This document shows, in pieces, positions 47,163 through 56,152 of a stretch of 64,000 bases of DNA. The DNA comes from Fimbriiglobus ruber (GTDB lineage Bacteria; Planctomycetota; Planctomycetia; Gemmatales; Gemmataceae), in NCBI RefSeq assembly GCF_002197845.1, contig NZ_NIDE01000014.1:930001-994000 (forward strand), written 5' to 3'. A program made the position numbers and the translations under genes. Within the stretch, counting starts at the first letter, position 1. Each line of letters opens with the position of its first letter. Under the pieces are notes generated by a model. The model was given only the letters and a program-made list of their open reading frames with translations, searched no databases and had not been told where the DNA came from.

Positions 47163-50100
47163 TCATCGCTCGCCAAGTTCTTTGAGCTTTTCTTTGCCCA
47201 TTTCATTGCCGGCGAGGGCGGCTTTCTGATACCACCCGGCGGCTTCCTTGACGTCTCGCTCGACGCCGATCCCGTTCTCGTAACAGATTCCCAAGTAAGT
47301 CATCGCCTCCGGCTCGTCCCGTGCGATGGCTTTGCGTAACCACATCACCGCTTCCTTCGGGTCGGCCGCCACCCCGACACCTTTCAAGTAGCATCCGCCC
47401 AGGTACGTCATGCCCAACGGTTCGTCCAGGGCAACGGCTTTGCGGAACCATTCTGCGGCCACCGTTCCGTCTTGCTCAACCCCAGCACCGTTCGCGTAGC
47501 AACACCCGAGGGCGCACATCGCATGCGCGTCATTCAAAACGGCCGCCTTGCGATACCAGTCGGCTGCCGCTTTGACATCTTTCTCGACACCAATTCCGTT
47601 GGCGAGGTGGTACCCGAGTGTCCTCATTCCCGTCGGTTCATTCGATGCGGCCGCCTTGCGAAACCAGGCCGTTGCTTGGGCGAGGTCTTTTTCAACCCCG
47701 TGACCGTTTGCGTAACAGCTTCCCAGAGCTGTTGCCACTAAGGGCTCGTTTTTCGCGGCCGCCTTGCGGAGCCACTCAACTCCTGTCTTTGCATCCCGAT
47801 CCACCCCGATCCCTTTTACGTAACAGCAGCCCAAACAGGCCATCGCCCGCGGGTGACTCAGCCTGGCCGCTTTGCGGTACCAGTCGACAGCGACTTTCGC
47901 GTCGCGGCCGACGCCGGTCCCATCCATGTAGGCGTCACCCAAGAGCCGCATGGCTTCCGGTTCGTTCGAGGCGGCCGCTTTCTGGAACCATTCTGTCGCT
48001 ACCTTGGAATCCCGGTCGACCCCGGTCCCTTCTTGATAGCAGACTCCCAGGTTGGTCATCGACAGGGGGACGCCGAGGGCCACCGACTTGCGATACCACT
48101 CCACAGCCAGTTTCGGGTTCCGCTCCACGCCGACCCCGTTGTGATAACAATACCCGAGTTCCCCCATCGCTCTTGGTTCATTTAGGTCCACCGCCCGACG
48201 CGTCCACTTCATAGCTAGTGCCACATCCCGCTCGATCCCTAGACCGTTTTGGTAGCAGGAGCCCAGGCGTCCCATCGCTTCCGCTTCATTCAATGCGGCG
48301 GCCTTCCGAAACCACGCGACCGCCACCTCAACGTCTCGTTCGACCCCTGTCCCTTCCTGGTAACAGATACCCAATTGGGTCATCGCGAGCGGTTCGTTCA
48401 GGTCCGCCGCCTTGCGGAACCACGTCACTCCTGTCTTGGGGTTCCGCTCCGCCCCACTCGTCAGGTGATAATACCTTCCCAGTAAGACCATCGCGTGGGC
48501 GTCATTCAAAGCGGCTCCCTTGAGGTACAATTCCACCGCCCTCGTTACATCTTTTTCTACCTCGACACCATCCGCGAAGCAGGCACCCAGATAGGCAAAC
48601 GCGGTCGGCTCATTCAACGCCACCGCTTTCCGAAACCAGGATACAGCCTGACCAGCGTCTTTCTCGACCCCGTTACCTTTCGCGTAGCTGACGCCGAGGC
48701 GCGTCATTGCCGGGGGGTGATTGCGGGCGACGGCTTTACAGTACCAATCGGTAGCCACTTTGACGTCCTGCCCAACCCCGAGCCCCCCTTCGTAGCAGAT
48801 GCCCAGGTTCGTCATGGCGACCGGCTCGTCGAGCGCGGCGGCCTTACGATACCACACGATCGCTTCCTTCTGGTCTTTTACCACCCCCGTCCCGTTCGCG
48901 TAACAAGCACCCAATTTCGCCATCGCCGTCGGCTCGTTCAGGTCGGCCGCCTTACGGCACCATTCCGCTGCGGTCTGGGGATCTTTGCCGACACCGACGC
49001 CATCCGAGTAACAAACCGACAGGTTGTACATGGCCACCGGCTCGTTCAACGCCGCCGCTTTGCGGAACCACTCCATTGCTGCTTCCCCGTCTCGCTCAAC
49101 TCCTGCACTGTAATAAACGCCCAGCCGGATCATCGCTCCCGAATGTTTCAGGTCGGCTGCTTTCCGATACCAGGCAGCCGCTTCTTTCATGTCGCGGTCC
49201 ACGCCGACACCCTCTTCAAAGCAGGCGCCCACACTGGTGATCGCTTCTGGCACATTCAGCGAAGCCGCTTTGCGGAGGTAGGCAAACGCCTGCGTTGCGT
49301 CCTGCGCGACACCGAAACCGTCCCGATAAGAAGCCCCAAGAAGGTAGATTCCCAAGGGCTCATTCATCGCGGCCGCTTTGCGATACCACTCTACTGCCAG
49401 TTTGCCGTCGCGTTCGACGCCGAGACCACTCGCATAACACGCTCCCAAACCGCTCATCGATCGCGGTTCATTGAGATCGGCCGCCTTGCGGAACCACGCG
49501 ACGGCTTCCTTCCCGTTTACCTCCACCCCCGTACCGAGCCTATAACAACTGGCCAAGGCGTACATCGCCGCCGGATCGCCCACCGTGGCCGCTTTGCGAT
49601 ACCACGCGACCGCCGCCTTCGCATCCCGCTCCACACCACTCCCTGTTACGAGACGCTTCGCGAACAGACACATCCCAACTGTCGCGCTCCGGTCCGCCGC
49701 TTCTTTCCACGCCGCAATGCGTTTGGGAGCCGTCGCCTTCACGTACTCCGTGAGTGCCTCACTGCGGGGCCAGAGCGCGTCCAGTTCGCTCCAGTCGGCT
49801 CGCAGTCGCGCGTCCGTCCGGGTGATTAGCATCGGGGCCGCCCCGTTCCCCGCCGCCACCTTCGGGGCCGGCGTTTGCGTCCTGCCTGCCCCGAATAACC
49901 GGGCGGACGTCTTCGGAACCTCCCGGCGGACGTGGTCGGCCAGGGCGGTAAAGTCGACGGCGTCGTCCGGGTTCCGCGGGTCCGGGCTCAGGCCCGTCAG
50001 CAAAGTGTGGGCGAAGACCCCATGTGCCAAGCTCGCGTGCTCGTCGGCCCGTTCCCCCGGCCCGCACCCGAGCAGCGCGAAGACCCCGCGCGGCGGGGCC

Positions 50101-50633
50101 GCATCCCACACGTCGCCCGGCATGCGGCGCGTCGCGGGAGGGTCGGCCCGACGGCCGTCGGCGAGGAGTACTTTGCTGCCGGCCCCGCACCGGCTCAGCC
50201 GTTGGTAGATGTCGCCGAGCGACACCAGGGTCGTGGCCTGATCCGGGAGCGGTCGGGCGTCTCTCGGACAAAAGTAATAGTCCGGGTCGTTCTCGAATTG
50301 AACGCCGTGGCCGAAGACGGCCAGTACGACCAGTTCGTCCGGCTTGCGAGCGTCCAGAAGAGCGCCCAGTGCGGCGGCGATGCGAGCCCGTGTCGGGGCT
50401 TTGGCGGGGTCGCTTTTGCCGGTGACCGTTGTCAGGAGCGCAACCTCATACCCGACGCCGCGGAGGATACCCGCGAGTGCGATCGCGTCCGCCTCGGCGT
50501 ACGCCAGCTTGCCCAACTTGGGGGAATCGTACTCGTCGACGCCGACGCACAGGGCGTACCGCTTGCCGCCGGCGGCCGCGAGCGACGCGGTCAGGAGGAC
50601 GGCCAGAGTGGAGAGCAGGAATCGTGTCGGCAT
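47163..50633 (-). CDS. Caspase-fold (C14) protein without catalytic Cys, followed by 23 Sel1-like repeats
   Basis: The ATG at 50633 (GAGG seven bases upstream) opens a signal peptide (MPTRFLLSTLAVLLTASLAA). Residues 24-285 form a caspase-like domain: YALCVGVDEYDSPKLGKL, then VFGHGVQFENDPDYYF with His 109. The Cys site (usually DACR) reads LLADGRRADP, so Gly 160 replaces Cys. From about residue 330 to the end, 23 Sel1-like units of 36 residues follow (for example GVGVERDAK-AVAWYRKAA types). In total 1,156 residues. Metacaspase-like proteins with Sel1 repeats occur in planctomycetes; a missing Cys implies a scaffold or sensor, not a protease. It is exported or periplasmic by its signal. Confidence 0.88.
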   Translation of the reverse strand: MPTRFLLSTLAVLLTASLAAAGGKRYALCVGVDEYDSPKLGKLAYAEADAIALAGILRGVGYEVALLTTVTGKSDPAKAPTRARIAAALGALLDARKPDELVVLAVFGHGVQFENDPDYYFCPRDARPLPDQATTLVSLGDIYQRLSRCGAGSKVLLADGRRADPPATRRMPGDVWDAAPPRGVFALLGCGPGERADEHASLAHGVFAHTLLTGLSPDPRNPDDAVDFTALADHVRREVPKTSARLFGAGRTQTPAPKVAAGNGAAPMLITRTDARLRADWSELDALWPRSEALTEYVKATAPKRIAAWKEAADRSATVGMCLFAKRLVTGSGVERDAKAAVAWYRKAATVGDPAAMYALASCYRLGTGVEVNGKEAVAWFRKAADLNEPRSMSGLGACYASGLGVERDGKLAVEWYRKAAAMNEPLGIYLLGASYRDGFGVAQDATQAFAYLRKAASLNVPEAITSVGACFEEGVGVDRDMKEAAAWYRKAADLKHSGAMIRLGVYYSAGVERDGEAAMEWFRKAAALNEPVAMYNLSVCYSDGVGVGKDPQTAAEWCRKAADLNEPTAMAKLGACYANGTGVVKDQKEAIVWYRKAAALDEPVAMTNLGICYEGGLGVGQDVKVATDWYCKAVARNHPPAMTRLGVSYAKGNGVEKDAGQAVSWFRKAVALNEPTAFAYLGACFADGVEVEKDVTRAVELYLKGAALNDAHAMVLLGRYYHLTSGAERNPKTGVTWFRKAADLNEPLAMTQLGICYQEGTGVERDVEVAVAWFRKAAALNEAEAMGRLGSCYQNGLGIERDVALAMKWTRRAVDLNEPRAMGELGYCYHNGVGVERNPKLAVEWYRKSVALGVPLSMTNLGVCYQEGTGVDRDSKVATEWFQKAAASNEPEAMRLLGDAYMDGTGVGRDAKVAVDWYRKAARLSHPRAMACLGCCYVKGIGVDRDAKTGVEWLRKAAAKNEPLVATALGSCYANGHGVEKDLAQATAWFRKAAASNEPTGMRTLGYHLANGIGVEKDVKAAADWYRKAAVLNDAHAMCALGCCYANGAGVEQDGTVAAEWFRKAVALDEPLGMTYLGGCYLKGVGVAADPKEAVMWLRKAIARDEPEAMTYLGICYENGIGVERDVKEAAGWYQKAALAGNEMGKEKLKELGER

Positions 50634-50730
50634 CGCGCAACCTCGCCGGGGCACGGGTGGGCGGAACGGGCGGCCGAATGTTACCGCGTAGGCCGGTCAG
50701 AAAGGAAGACCGATGTGGAGCGGAGATCGG

Positions 50731-50825
50731 GTGGGTGTCCTCCGTTGTGGGGGCACGTTTCTAACGTGCCCGCGGGGGGCTGTCTGGGCACGTTGGAAGC
50801 GTGCCCCACAATGGAGGACACCCAC
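50731..50825. repeat. Imperfect inverted repeat with GGGCACGTT cores
   Basis: Arms 50731-50760 (GTGGGTGTCCTCC...GGGGGCACGTTT) and 50797-50825 (AAGCGTGCCCCACA...GGACACCCAC) are inverted with few mismatches. It lies between the beta-lactamase gene end and the caspase gene start. The same GGGGGCACGTT...ACGTGCCCC core forms the terminator at 63232. Confidence 0.6.
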
Positions 50826-50869
50826 ACCGTAATACGGTGGAAGTGCCCCGGAACGTGCGTTCCGCCGGC

Positions 50870-52489
50870 TTACTTCTCGATCGCCGCGTTGATCGCGTCC
50901 CAGAACTTGCCGTTGTACTTGTCCTGGTTCATGCCCTGGCGGTTGCGGGTCATCACGACCACGAGTTCCCGGTCCACGTCGACGTGGAAGGTGGCCGCGG
51001 ACGCCGCCCCGTGGCCGAACTTCCGGGGGCTGCCATCGAGGCCGAAGCCGAACGTCTTCTCGGCCTTCGGACCGAGTTCGGTCGTCAGCTTCCGCGGCAG
51101 CGCCTGCTCGAACGTCTCCGGCTTGTAAAACTGGTGCCCGCCGTACGAGCCGCGGTTCAACAGGAGCTGGCCGAACTTCGCCATGTCCAGCGGGACACTA
51201 AACGCGTCGGCGTGGGTGCCGACGACCTCGGTGCCGCGACACTCCAGCGGGTCGAGCAGGTGCCGCTTGAAGGCGAGCGGGACCGCCTCGCCGGTCACGT
51301 TCTCGATCACCTTCCCGCCCAGCGTGTACCCGCCGCCGTTGTACGCCCACGCGGTCCCGACCTTCACGAACGGGTAGTAATTCGCCAGCCGACACTCCAC
51401 GTCCGAAAGCGTGTCGTCCCAGCCGGGCCACTTGTCCAGGCCGTTCGTGTGCGTGTACAGGTGGCGGATCAGCAGCGGTTTGTCGACCTTCACGCCCCGC
51501 AGCGCGGGCACGAACTTGTCGACCGGGTCGTCGAGCCGGACCAGGCCGCGGTCGACGAGCGTGAGCATCAGCGTGGCGGACATCGCCTTGGTCACGGACG
51601 CCATCCAGCTCGGCGTGTCCACGGTCATCGGCTTGCCGTCCCGCGTCCCGTAAGCCTTGTGCAGCACGATCACGCCGCGGCGGACGACGCAGACGGCGAA
51701 CGCCTGGTCGTCGTGGGCCGCCCAGTCGGCGAGGACGGCGTCGATCTTCGCGGCCGCGTCCGCCTTCACCCCTGCCTCGGCCGCCGTCCCGGAACGGACG
51801 ACCGCCACCGGCTTGGCCGCCGGGGTCGGGGCGGTGAGGGCCGCCGGGAACTCCTTGTCCAGCCCGGTGAGTGTGCGCCGCCGGGTCACCCACGCCTGCC
51901 GCTCGCAGGCGAGCGCGTCGTTCTGCTTGGTCACGGGCCCGGCCCCGGCGGCCGGGGCGACCGCCAGGCCCGCCAGGAGCCGGGCGAACTTCGGGTCGCT
52001 TGCCAGGTCGGACAGCGGCCGGGTCTTCACCACTTCGGCGATCAGCTTCGCGTTGGCCGCCACGGTCTCCCGCTTCACCCCCGCGAGATCGGCGATCGCC
52101 TCCGGCTTGGCCGTGTCGAGCTTGGCCCCCAGGTCGGGCACCTTGGGCAGCCGGTAGAGGGTGAAGTACCGGGTCAGCGGCGGGAACCGCTTGGCCGTCA
52201 CCGTGACGACGGCGAAGTACGGCCCCGGGGCCGCTGCCGTCGTCGCCCGCTTGCCGTCGCGGTCGTAGTACGCGGACGTGATCTGGAAGGCGCCGACCGC
52301 CTTCTCGACTTCTTCGGGCTTGTCGAACCGGCAGGCCGGGAACTCGTCCGCGGAAAACACGTAAGGCTTGAACCCGAGCGGCGCCTGGATCACAGCGCGG
52401 GCGGCCGCCTCGGTCGGGGCCTGAGCGGGTGTCAACGGCGCGATTAAAGGGAGGGCGGCGAGCGCGAACAGCACGCGGCGGGAGAACAT
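50870..52489 (-). CDS. Serine beta-lactamase-like hydrolase (class C/esterase type)
   Basis: The ATG at 52489 begins a signal peptide (MFSRRVLFALAALPLIAPL); upstream frame to 52648 is not needed. The protein has 539 residues. The N-terminal part of about 240 residues is not recognised. The beta-lactamase fold follows: SWMASVTKAMSATLML with SxxK, WAYNGGGYTLGG with YxN, and RKFGHGAASAATFHV with HxG near the end. Such exported proteins are usually peptidases or esterases on cell-wall or small ester substrates. Confidence 0.88.
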   Translation of the reverse strand: MFSRRVLFALAALPLIAPLTPAQAPTEAAARAVIQAPLGFKPYVFSADEFPACRFDKPEEVEKAVGAFQITSAYYDRDGKRATTAAAPGPYFAVVTVTAKRFPPLTRYFTLYRLPKVPDLGAKLDTAKPEAIADLAGVKRETVAANAKLIAEVVKTRPLSDLASDPKFARLLAGLAVAPAAGAGPVTKQNDALACERQAWVTRRRTLTGLDKEFPAALTAPTPAAKPVAVVRSGTAAEAGVKADAAAKIDAVLADWAAHDDQAFAVCVVRRGVIVLHKAYGTRDGKPMTVDTPSWMASVTKAMSATLMLTLVDRGLVRLDDPVDKFVPALRGVKVDKPLLIRHLYTHTNGLDKWPGWDDTLSDVECRLANYYPFVKVGTAWAYNGGGYTLGGKVIENVTGEAVPLAFKRHLLDPLECRGTEVVGTHADAFSVPLDMAKFGQLLLNRGSYGGHQFYKPETFEQALPRKLTTELGPKAEKTFGFGLDGSPRKFGHGAASAATFHVDVDRELVVVMTRNRQGMNQDKYNGKFWDAINAAIEK

Positions 52490-52746
52490 GGGAGGGGTCC
52501 TGTCGGCGGTGACCAGCGTGGGGCGTGGGGCGAACTGGCCGAACCCTCGCCTGTTTTCATGGCGGGAGACAAGGGCGGGAAATATCGGCCTATTTCTTTT
52601 TACGGGCCGGAGCCACCGAGATGTATGAGAAAATCGGCCGATGGTCATATTGGGATGGAAATGCGGAATGGCTCAAATTGGGATCGGAGAATCGGTTCGC
52701 AGGACACGGGCGGCTCCTGCGCCGCTTCGAATCTACGCGGCCGACG

Positions 52747-53277
52747 TTAACGGCTCAGCGCAAAGGTTTGTTCGTAGACCTTAAACTCGGTCGGCTTTCC
52801 GTCCACAACCCGGGTCGTTTTTGGGAAATCCTTATAGCTTTCGTACCCGGTCTCGAACAACTGCCACACCTCGAACGTGAGCGGCTGGAAGCCCTCGGCC
52901 GTAATCTCGCAGTCGTATCGAGGGCCAGTCTGTACTCCCATCGGGATCACCCAGAATAACTGCCACGCGTGGCCCCCGAATTGTAGCCCACCGTGCTCGC
53001 GGATCGCTGTAATTCGGCCGGTCTCGTCGCTAACCAGATCCCGTTCAGTCATATGATTTTCCAGCGGGTACTTGTACGCCGGCTCGCGGGTGTTTTTACG
53101 AAAGACGCGTAGCGCCGCTCCTTTGACCGGCTTGCCCTCCGGAGTGCGAACTTTGAGACGGAATTCTCCGGACGGAAAGCCGCCATCCCAGTGAATGCTG
53201 GTCGTCCAATACGACGCGAGGGCAAGGAGACCGATTGCGGCCACAACCACCACACCGCTCGCGATCAGCCGCTTCAT
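52747..53277 (-). CDS. Hypothetical exported/membrane-anchored protein
   Basis: The ATG gives 176 residues. A hydrophobic N-terminus (MKRLIASGVVVVAAIGLLAL) anchors a mostly beta domain (FRLKVRTPEGKPVKGAALRV, YDCEITAEGFQPLTFEVWQL). The PEGKPVKGA pattern resembles carboxypeptidase-regulatory-like domains. No catalytic motif is visible. The gap 52490-52746 upstream of it on this strand shows no gene. Confidence 0.7.
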   Translation of the reverse strand: MKRLIASGVVVVAAIGLLALASYWTTSIHWDGGFPSGEFRLKVRTPEGKPVKGAALRVFRKNTREPAYKYPLENHMTERDLVSDETGRITAIREHGGLQFGGHAWQLFWVIPMGVQTGPRYDCEITAEGFQPLTFEVWQLFETGYESYKDFPKTTRVVDGKPTEFKVYEQTFALSR

Positions 53278-53335
53278 GATTATTCCGCTCGGTCCGCCTG
53301 GGAGGAAACCAGTCGAAGTGGAACGATCCGGTAGT

Positions 53336-53524
53336 TCACAAACCGATGACCCCCGCCTTGAATAAACCGAACGCCACCCCGAACGCGAACAACCCGCTCG
53401 CGAGCATGGCGATCAGGACCGCAAGAATCGCAGCCCATAAGGGGACCGGGGTAGACAGCAAACCGGGTCGGGCAGGTTTTGTCCTTCGAACCGGCTCACC
53501 GGGCCCCCTGCTTGAATTGTCCAT
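53336..53524 (-). CDS. Small one-membrane-segment protein, 62 residues
   Basis: The ATG at 53524 has GAGGAG with a 5-nt spacer, a strong ribosome site. The N-terminal half is basic/Pro-rich (RRTKPARPGLLSTP), and the C-terminal half is a long hydrophobic helix (PLWAAILAVLIAMLASGLFA). No family is recognised. It lies between two other minus-strand genes. Confidence 0.6.
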   Translation of the reverse strand: MDNSSRGPGEPVRRTKPARPGLLSTPVPLWAAILAVLIAMLASGLFAFGVAFGLFKAGVIGL

Positions 53525-53637
53525 CTGCTCTCCTCGGCCCGCGTCAGTTGTTGTTGGCCAAGGCTTTCGCCCCAAATTGGAGCGGGGGCCTCGCGACACC
53601 AGACAGATTCGCCGCCTGGCCCCCTGATCGCCCCGGC

Positions 53638-54870
53638 TCAGAACTTCAGATTCAGCCCCTTGAGGCGGGCGACCGTCTCGGCCATGAGCACGTCCTCGGC
53701 CGCTTCGTCCTTGGCGGTGTACGTCACCGAGAACCGCAGGTACGCGCCGGCGTCGTCCCACGGGACGCAGCAGACCGACTGGTCAACGATCAAGAACTGC
53801 GACGCCTCCTCGGCGTTCGCGAACGTCTTACCACCTGCCGCCGTCGGGGCTTTGGCGTACAGGAAGTACGTCCCGCCCGGCATCTTCGCCTCGAACCCGA
53901 CCTGGGCGAGGGCGGTGACCAACTTGCGGAGCCGCCGCTCGTACTTCACGCGAATCTCACGCGGGATTTCCACGCTCCGCAGCGCCTCGGCTGACGCCTG
54001 TTGCACCGCCATGAACTGGCCGCTGTCGCTGTTGTCCTTCACGTCCGCGTAGGCTTGCACGATCTTCGGGTGGCCGCAGACCCAGCCCATCCGCCAGCCG
54101 ATCATGTTGAAGCCCTTGGACAGCGAGTGGACCTCGACGCCCACGTCCTTCGCGCCGTCCACCTGCAAGAAGCTCAGCGGCTCGCCTTGGTAGGTGAGTA
54201 AGATGTGCGCGGCGTCCTGCACCACGACGACCTTGTGGGCGTGCGCGAACTCGACGACGCGCTTGTAGAAGTCCTTGGTGGCGACGGCCCCGGTCGGGCT
54301 GTTCGGGTAGTTGATGACGAGCAGCTTGGCCTTCTGCTTGACGTCCGCCGGGATGCCGTCGAGGTCCGGGAAGAAGCCGTTCGCGGCGAGCAGCGGCAGC
54401 CGGTGGACGGTGCCGCCGTAGTACCGCGTGTAAGTCCCGGCGACCGGGTAGCCCGGGGCGGTCATGAGCGTCACGTCGCCGGGGTTGATGAAGCACGCCG
54501 GGAGCATGGCGTAGGCCGGCTTCGACCCGATGCAGTGGCAGACCTCGTTAACCGGGTCGAGGGTGACGCCGAACTGCCGGGCCATGAACGCGGCCGCGGC
54601 TTCCTTGAAGGCGGCGATGCCGTTGTCCGCGTACCCGCGGTTCTCGACCTTGTCGACCTCGGCCTTGAGCCGGTCGCGGACGACGGGGGCGGCCAGGTCG
54701 TCGTTTTCGCCGATGCCGAAGTCGAGGAGCTGGCGGTCCGGGTGGTCGGCGAGGGCCTTCCGCTTGGCCCGCTTGATCTTCTCGAACTTGTAGATCTCGG
54801 TGCCCTTACCGTAGCCGGCCCCGCCGATGCGGTCGGCGAACAGGGTCTGGAACCAGGGGTCGACGGACAT
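53638..54870 (-). CDS. dapL: LL-diaminopimelate aminotransferase
   Basis: The ATG at 54870 gives 410 residues, the normal DapL length; a longer upstream frame is out of proportion. PLP-aminotransferase motifs: GIGENDDLAAP (start), YADNGIAAFKEAAA, INYPNSPTGAVATKDFY and the Schiff-base Lys in VEVHSLSKGFNMIGWRMGW. The enzyme converts tetrahydrodipicolinate to LL-diaminopimelate for lysine and peptidoglycan, the direct route used in Planctomycetes and Chlamydiae. Chemistry and length support DapL over a generic aspartate aminotransferase. Confidence 0.85.
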   Translation of the reverse strand: MSVDPWFQTLFADRIGGAGYGKGTEIYKFEKIKRAKRKALADHPDRQLLDFGIGENDDLAAPVVRDRLKAEVDKVENRGYADNGIAAFKEAAAAFMARQFGVTLDPVNEVCHCIGSKPAYAMLPACFINPGDVTLMTAPGYPVAGTYTRYYGGTVHRLPLLAANGFFPDLDGIPADVKQKAKLLVINYPNSPTGAVATKDFYKRVVEFAHAHKVVVVQDAAHILLTYQGEPLSFLQVDGAKDVGVEVHSLSKGFNMIGWRMGWVCGHPKIVQAYADVKDNSDSGQFMAVQQASAEALRSVEIPREIRVKYERRLRKLVTALAQVGFEAKMPGGTYFLYAKAPTAAGGKTFANAEEASQFLIVDQSVCCVPWDDAGAYLRFSVTYTAKDEAAEDVLMAETVARLKGLNLKF

Positions 54871-54965
54871 GGCTGGCGTGGTCCTTCGTCGCGGGTGGGA
54901 GGGAGAACTCGTATCGAAGTGTTGTAGCGACCGCGGGGGCGGGAGGGGACAGCTGGGCGGGCGGG

Positions 54966-55235
54966 TTACTCGGTGGCCGGATCGCCTTTTAATCTCGTAA
55001 CGTGGAACACGGTAACGCCACCGCCTCGCGGAAGAGCGAACGCCACCATAAGGGGATGCGCGAACCAAACCCGCAGGCCGGGTCCCCGTGATTCGCCAAG
55101 GTGCCAGGGGTCGAGGGCGAGTCGGGCGTTGATCCGTTCCACGCAGCGAACAATCACTTCCCGCTCCGCGGGCTGCGCCACGGTGTAGATGTCGGAAAGT
55201 TCATCGTAGGCACGTTCCTCCCACTCGACCGTCAT
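54966..55235 (-). CDS. ParE/RelE-like toxin (copy 1)
   Basis: The 89-residue protein starts MTVEWEERAYDELSDIY, then ERINARLALDPWHLGESRG and RVWFAHPLMVAFALPRG. The helical hairpin and strand ends are ParE/RelE-like. It overlaps its antitoxin by 4 bases. It would target gyrase or ribosome-bound mRNA; which is unknown. Copy 2 lies immediately upstream. Confidence 0.75.
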   Translation of the reverse strand: MTVEWEERAYDELSDIYTVAQPAEREVIVRCVERINARLALDPWHLGESRGPGLRVWFAHPLMVAFALPRGGGVTVFHVTRLKGDPATE

Positions 55236-55480
55236 CCCAGCGCCTCCCCGAGCTTACGGAGGCGTTCTTCCACCTGCTCGGCCGTGTACCGTTTGCCCTC
55301 ACGGAGCCGGCGGTCGATTTCCTCGTCGGAAGGCCATTCGCCTTCGACGATGTACTTCCCGATCTTCGTGTACTTCACGAATTTACCGATCGGCGTTCCG
55401 GTCTCGTCCCGGAGTTCGATCTCGCCGCTGGCCGCCAGCAGTTTGTCCCGGGTCGCCCCGTCGATAATGACCGTACTCAT
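55232..55480 (-). CDS. Antitoxin of toxin copy 1
   Basis: The 82-residue protein MSTVIIDGATRDKLLAASGE, then ELRDETGTPIGKF, KYIVEGEWPSDEEIDRRLRE and KLGEALG. The first half has a planctomycete addiction-module look; the acidic and then basic helical C-terminus would bind the toxin. The ATGA overlap with the toxin implies coupling. Its first 150 bases are nearly identical to the second copy. Confidence 0.75.
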   Translation of the reverse strand: MSTVIIDGATRDKLLAASGEIELRDETGTPIGKFVKYTKIGKYIVEGEWPSDEEIDRRLREGKRYTAEQVEERLRKLGEALG

Positions 55481-55578
55481 GGGCCTCTCCAATGGGTCAC
55501 GAGGATTATAACCGCGGACGGGTGGGAAAACGCGGATCGCAGTGTCGCAGCGACGCGCGGGACGGCACTGCGGGCGGG

Positions 55579-55848
55579 TTACTCGGCGGCCAGATTGCTG
55601 TTGAGCTTTACGACGTGGTTGACGACTACCCCTCCGCCACGCGGCAAGTCGAATGCCATCATCAGTGGATGGGCAAACCACACCCGCCGTCCCGTACCCC
55701 GCGACTCGCCGAGTTGCCACGGATCGGAGGCGAGCTGGACGTTGATCCGTTCCACGCAACGAAAAATCGTTTCCCGCTCGGCGGGTTGCGCCTCGGTATA
55801 TATGTCGGCAAGACGTTCGAGGGCACCCGCTTCCCATTCGACCGTCAT
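55579..55848 (-). CDS. ParE/RelE-like toxin (copy 2)
   Basis: The 89-residue paralogue of copy 1: MTVEWEAGALERLADIY, ERINVQLASDPWQLGESRG, RVWFAHPLMMAFDLPRG. It has clearly more changes from copy 1 than the antitoxins have from each other. It also overlaps its antitoxin by 4 bases. Confidence 0.75.
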   Translation of the reverse strand: MTVEWEAGALERLADIYTEAQPAERETIFRCVERINVQLASDPWQLGESRGTGRRVWFAHPLMMAFDLPRGGGVVVNHVVKLNSNLAAE

Positions 55849-56093
55849 CCCAATGTCTCCTTGAGCTTACGGAGGCGCTCTTCGACCTGATCGGCCGAAT
55901 ACCGCTTGCCTTCGCGCGTGCGCCGATCCAATTCTTCGTCCGAAGGCCATTCGCCTTCGACGATGTACTTCCCGATCTTCGTGTACTTCACGAATTTACC
56001 GATCGGCGTTCCGGTCTCGTCCCGGAGTTCGATCTCGCCGCTGGCCGCCAGCAGTTTGTCCCGGGTTGCCCCGTCGATAATGACCGTGCTCAT
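55845..56093 (-). CDS. Antitoxin of toxin copy 2
   Basis: The 82-residue protein differs from the copy 1 antitoxin mainly in the last third (EELDRRTREGKRYSADQVEE, KLKETLG). About 150 bases of the 5' end differ at only three positions. The toxin-binding tail has diverged, which would support pair-specific recognition. Confidence 0.75.
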   Translation of the reverse strand: MSTVIIDGATRDKLLAASGEIELRDETGTPIGKFVKYTKIGKYIVEGEWPSDEELDRRTREGKRYSADQVEERLRKLKETLG

Positions 56094-56152
56094 GGACGCC
56101 TCCAGTGGGATACGCGAATTATAACCGCGACTGCGGAAGCTGGGAAACGCCG

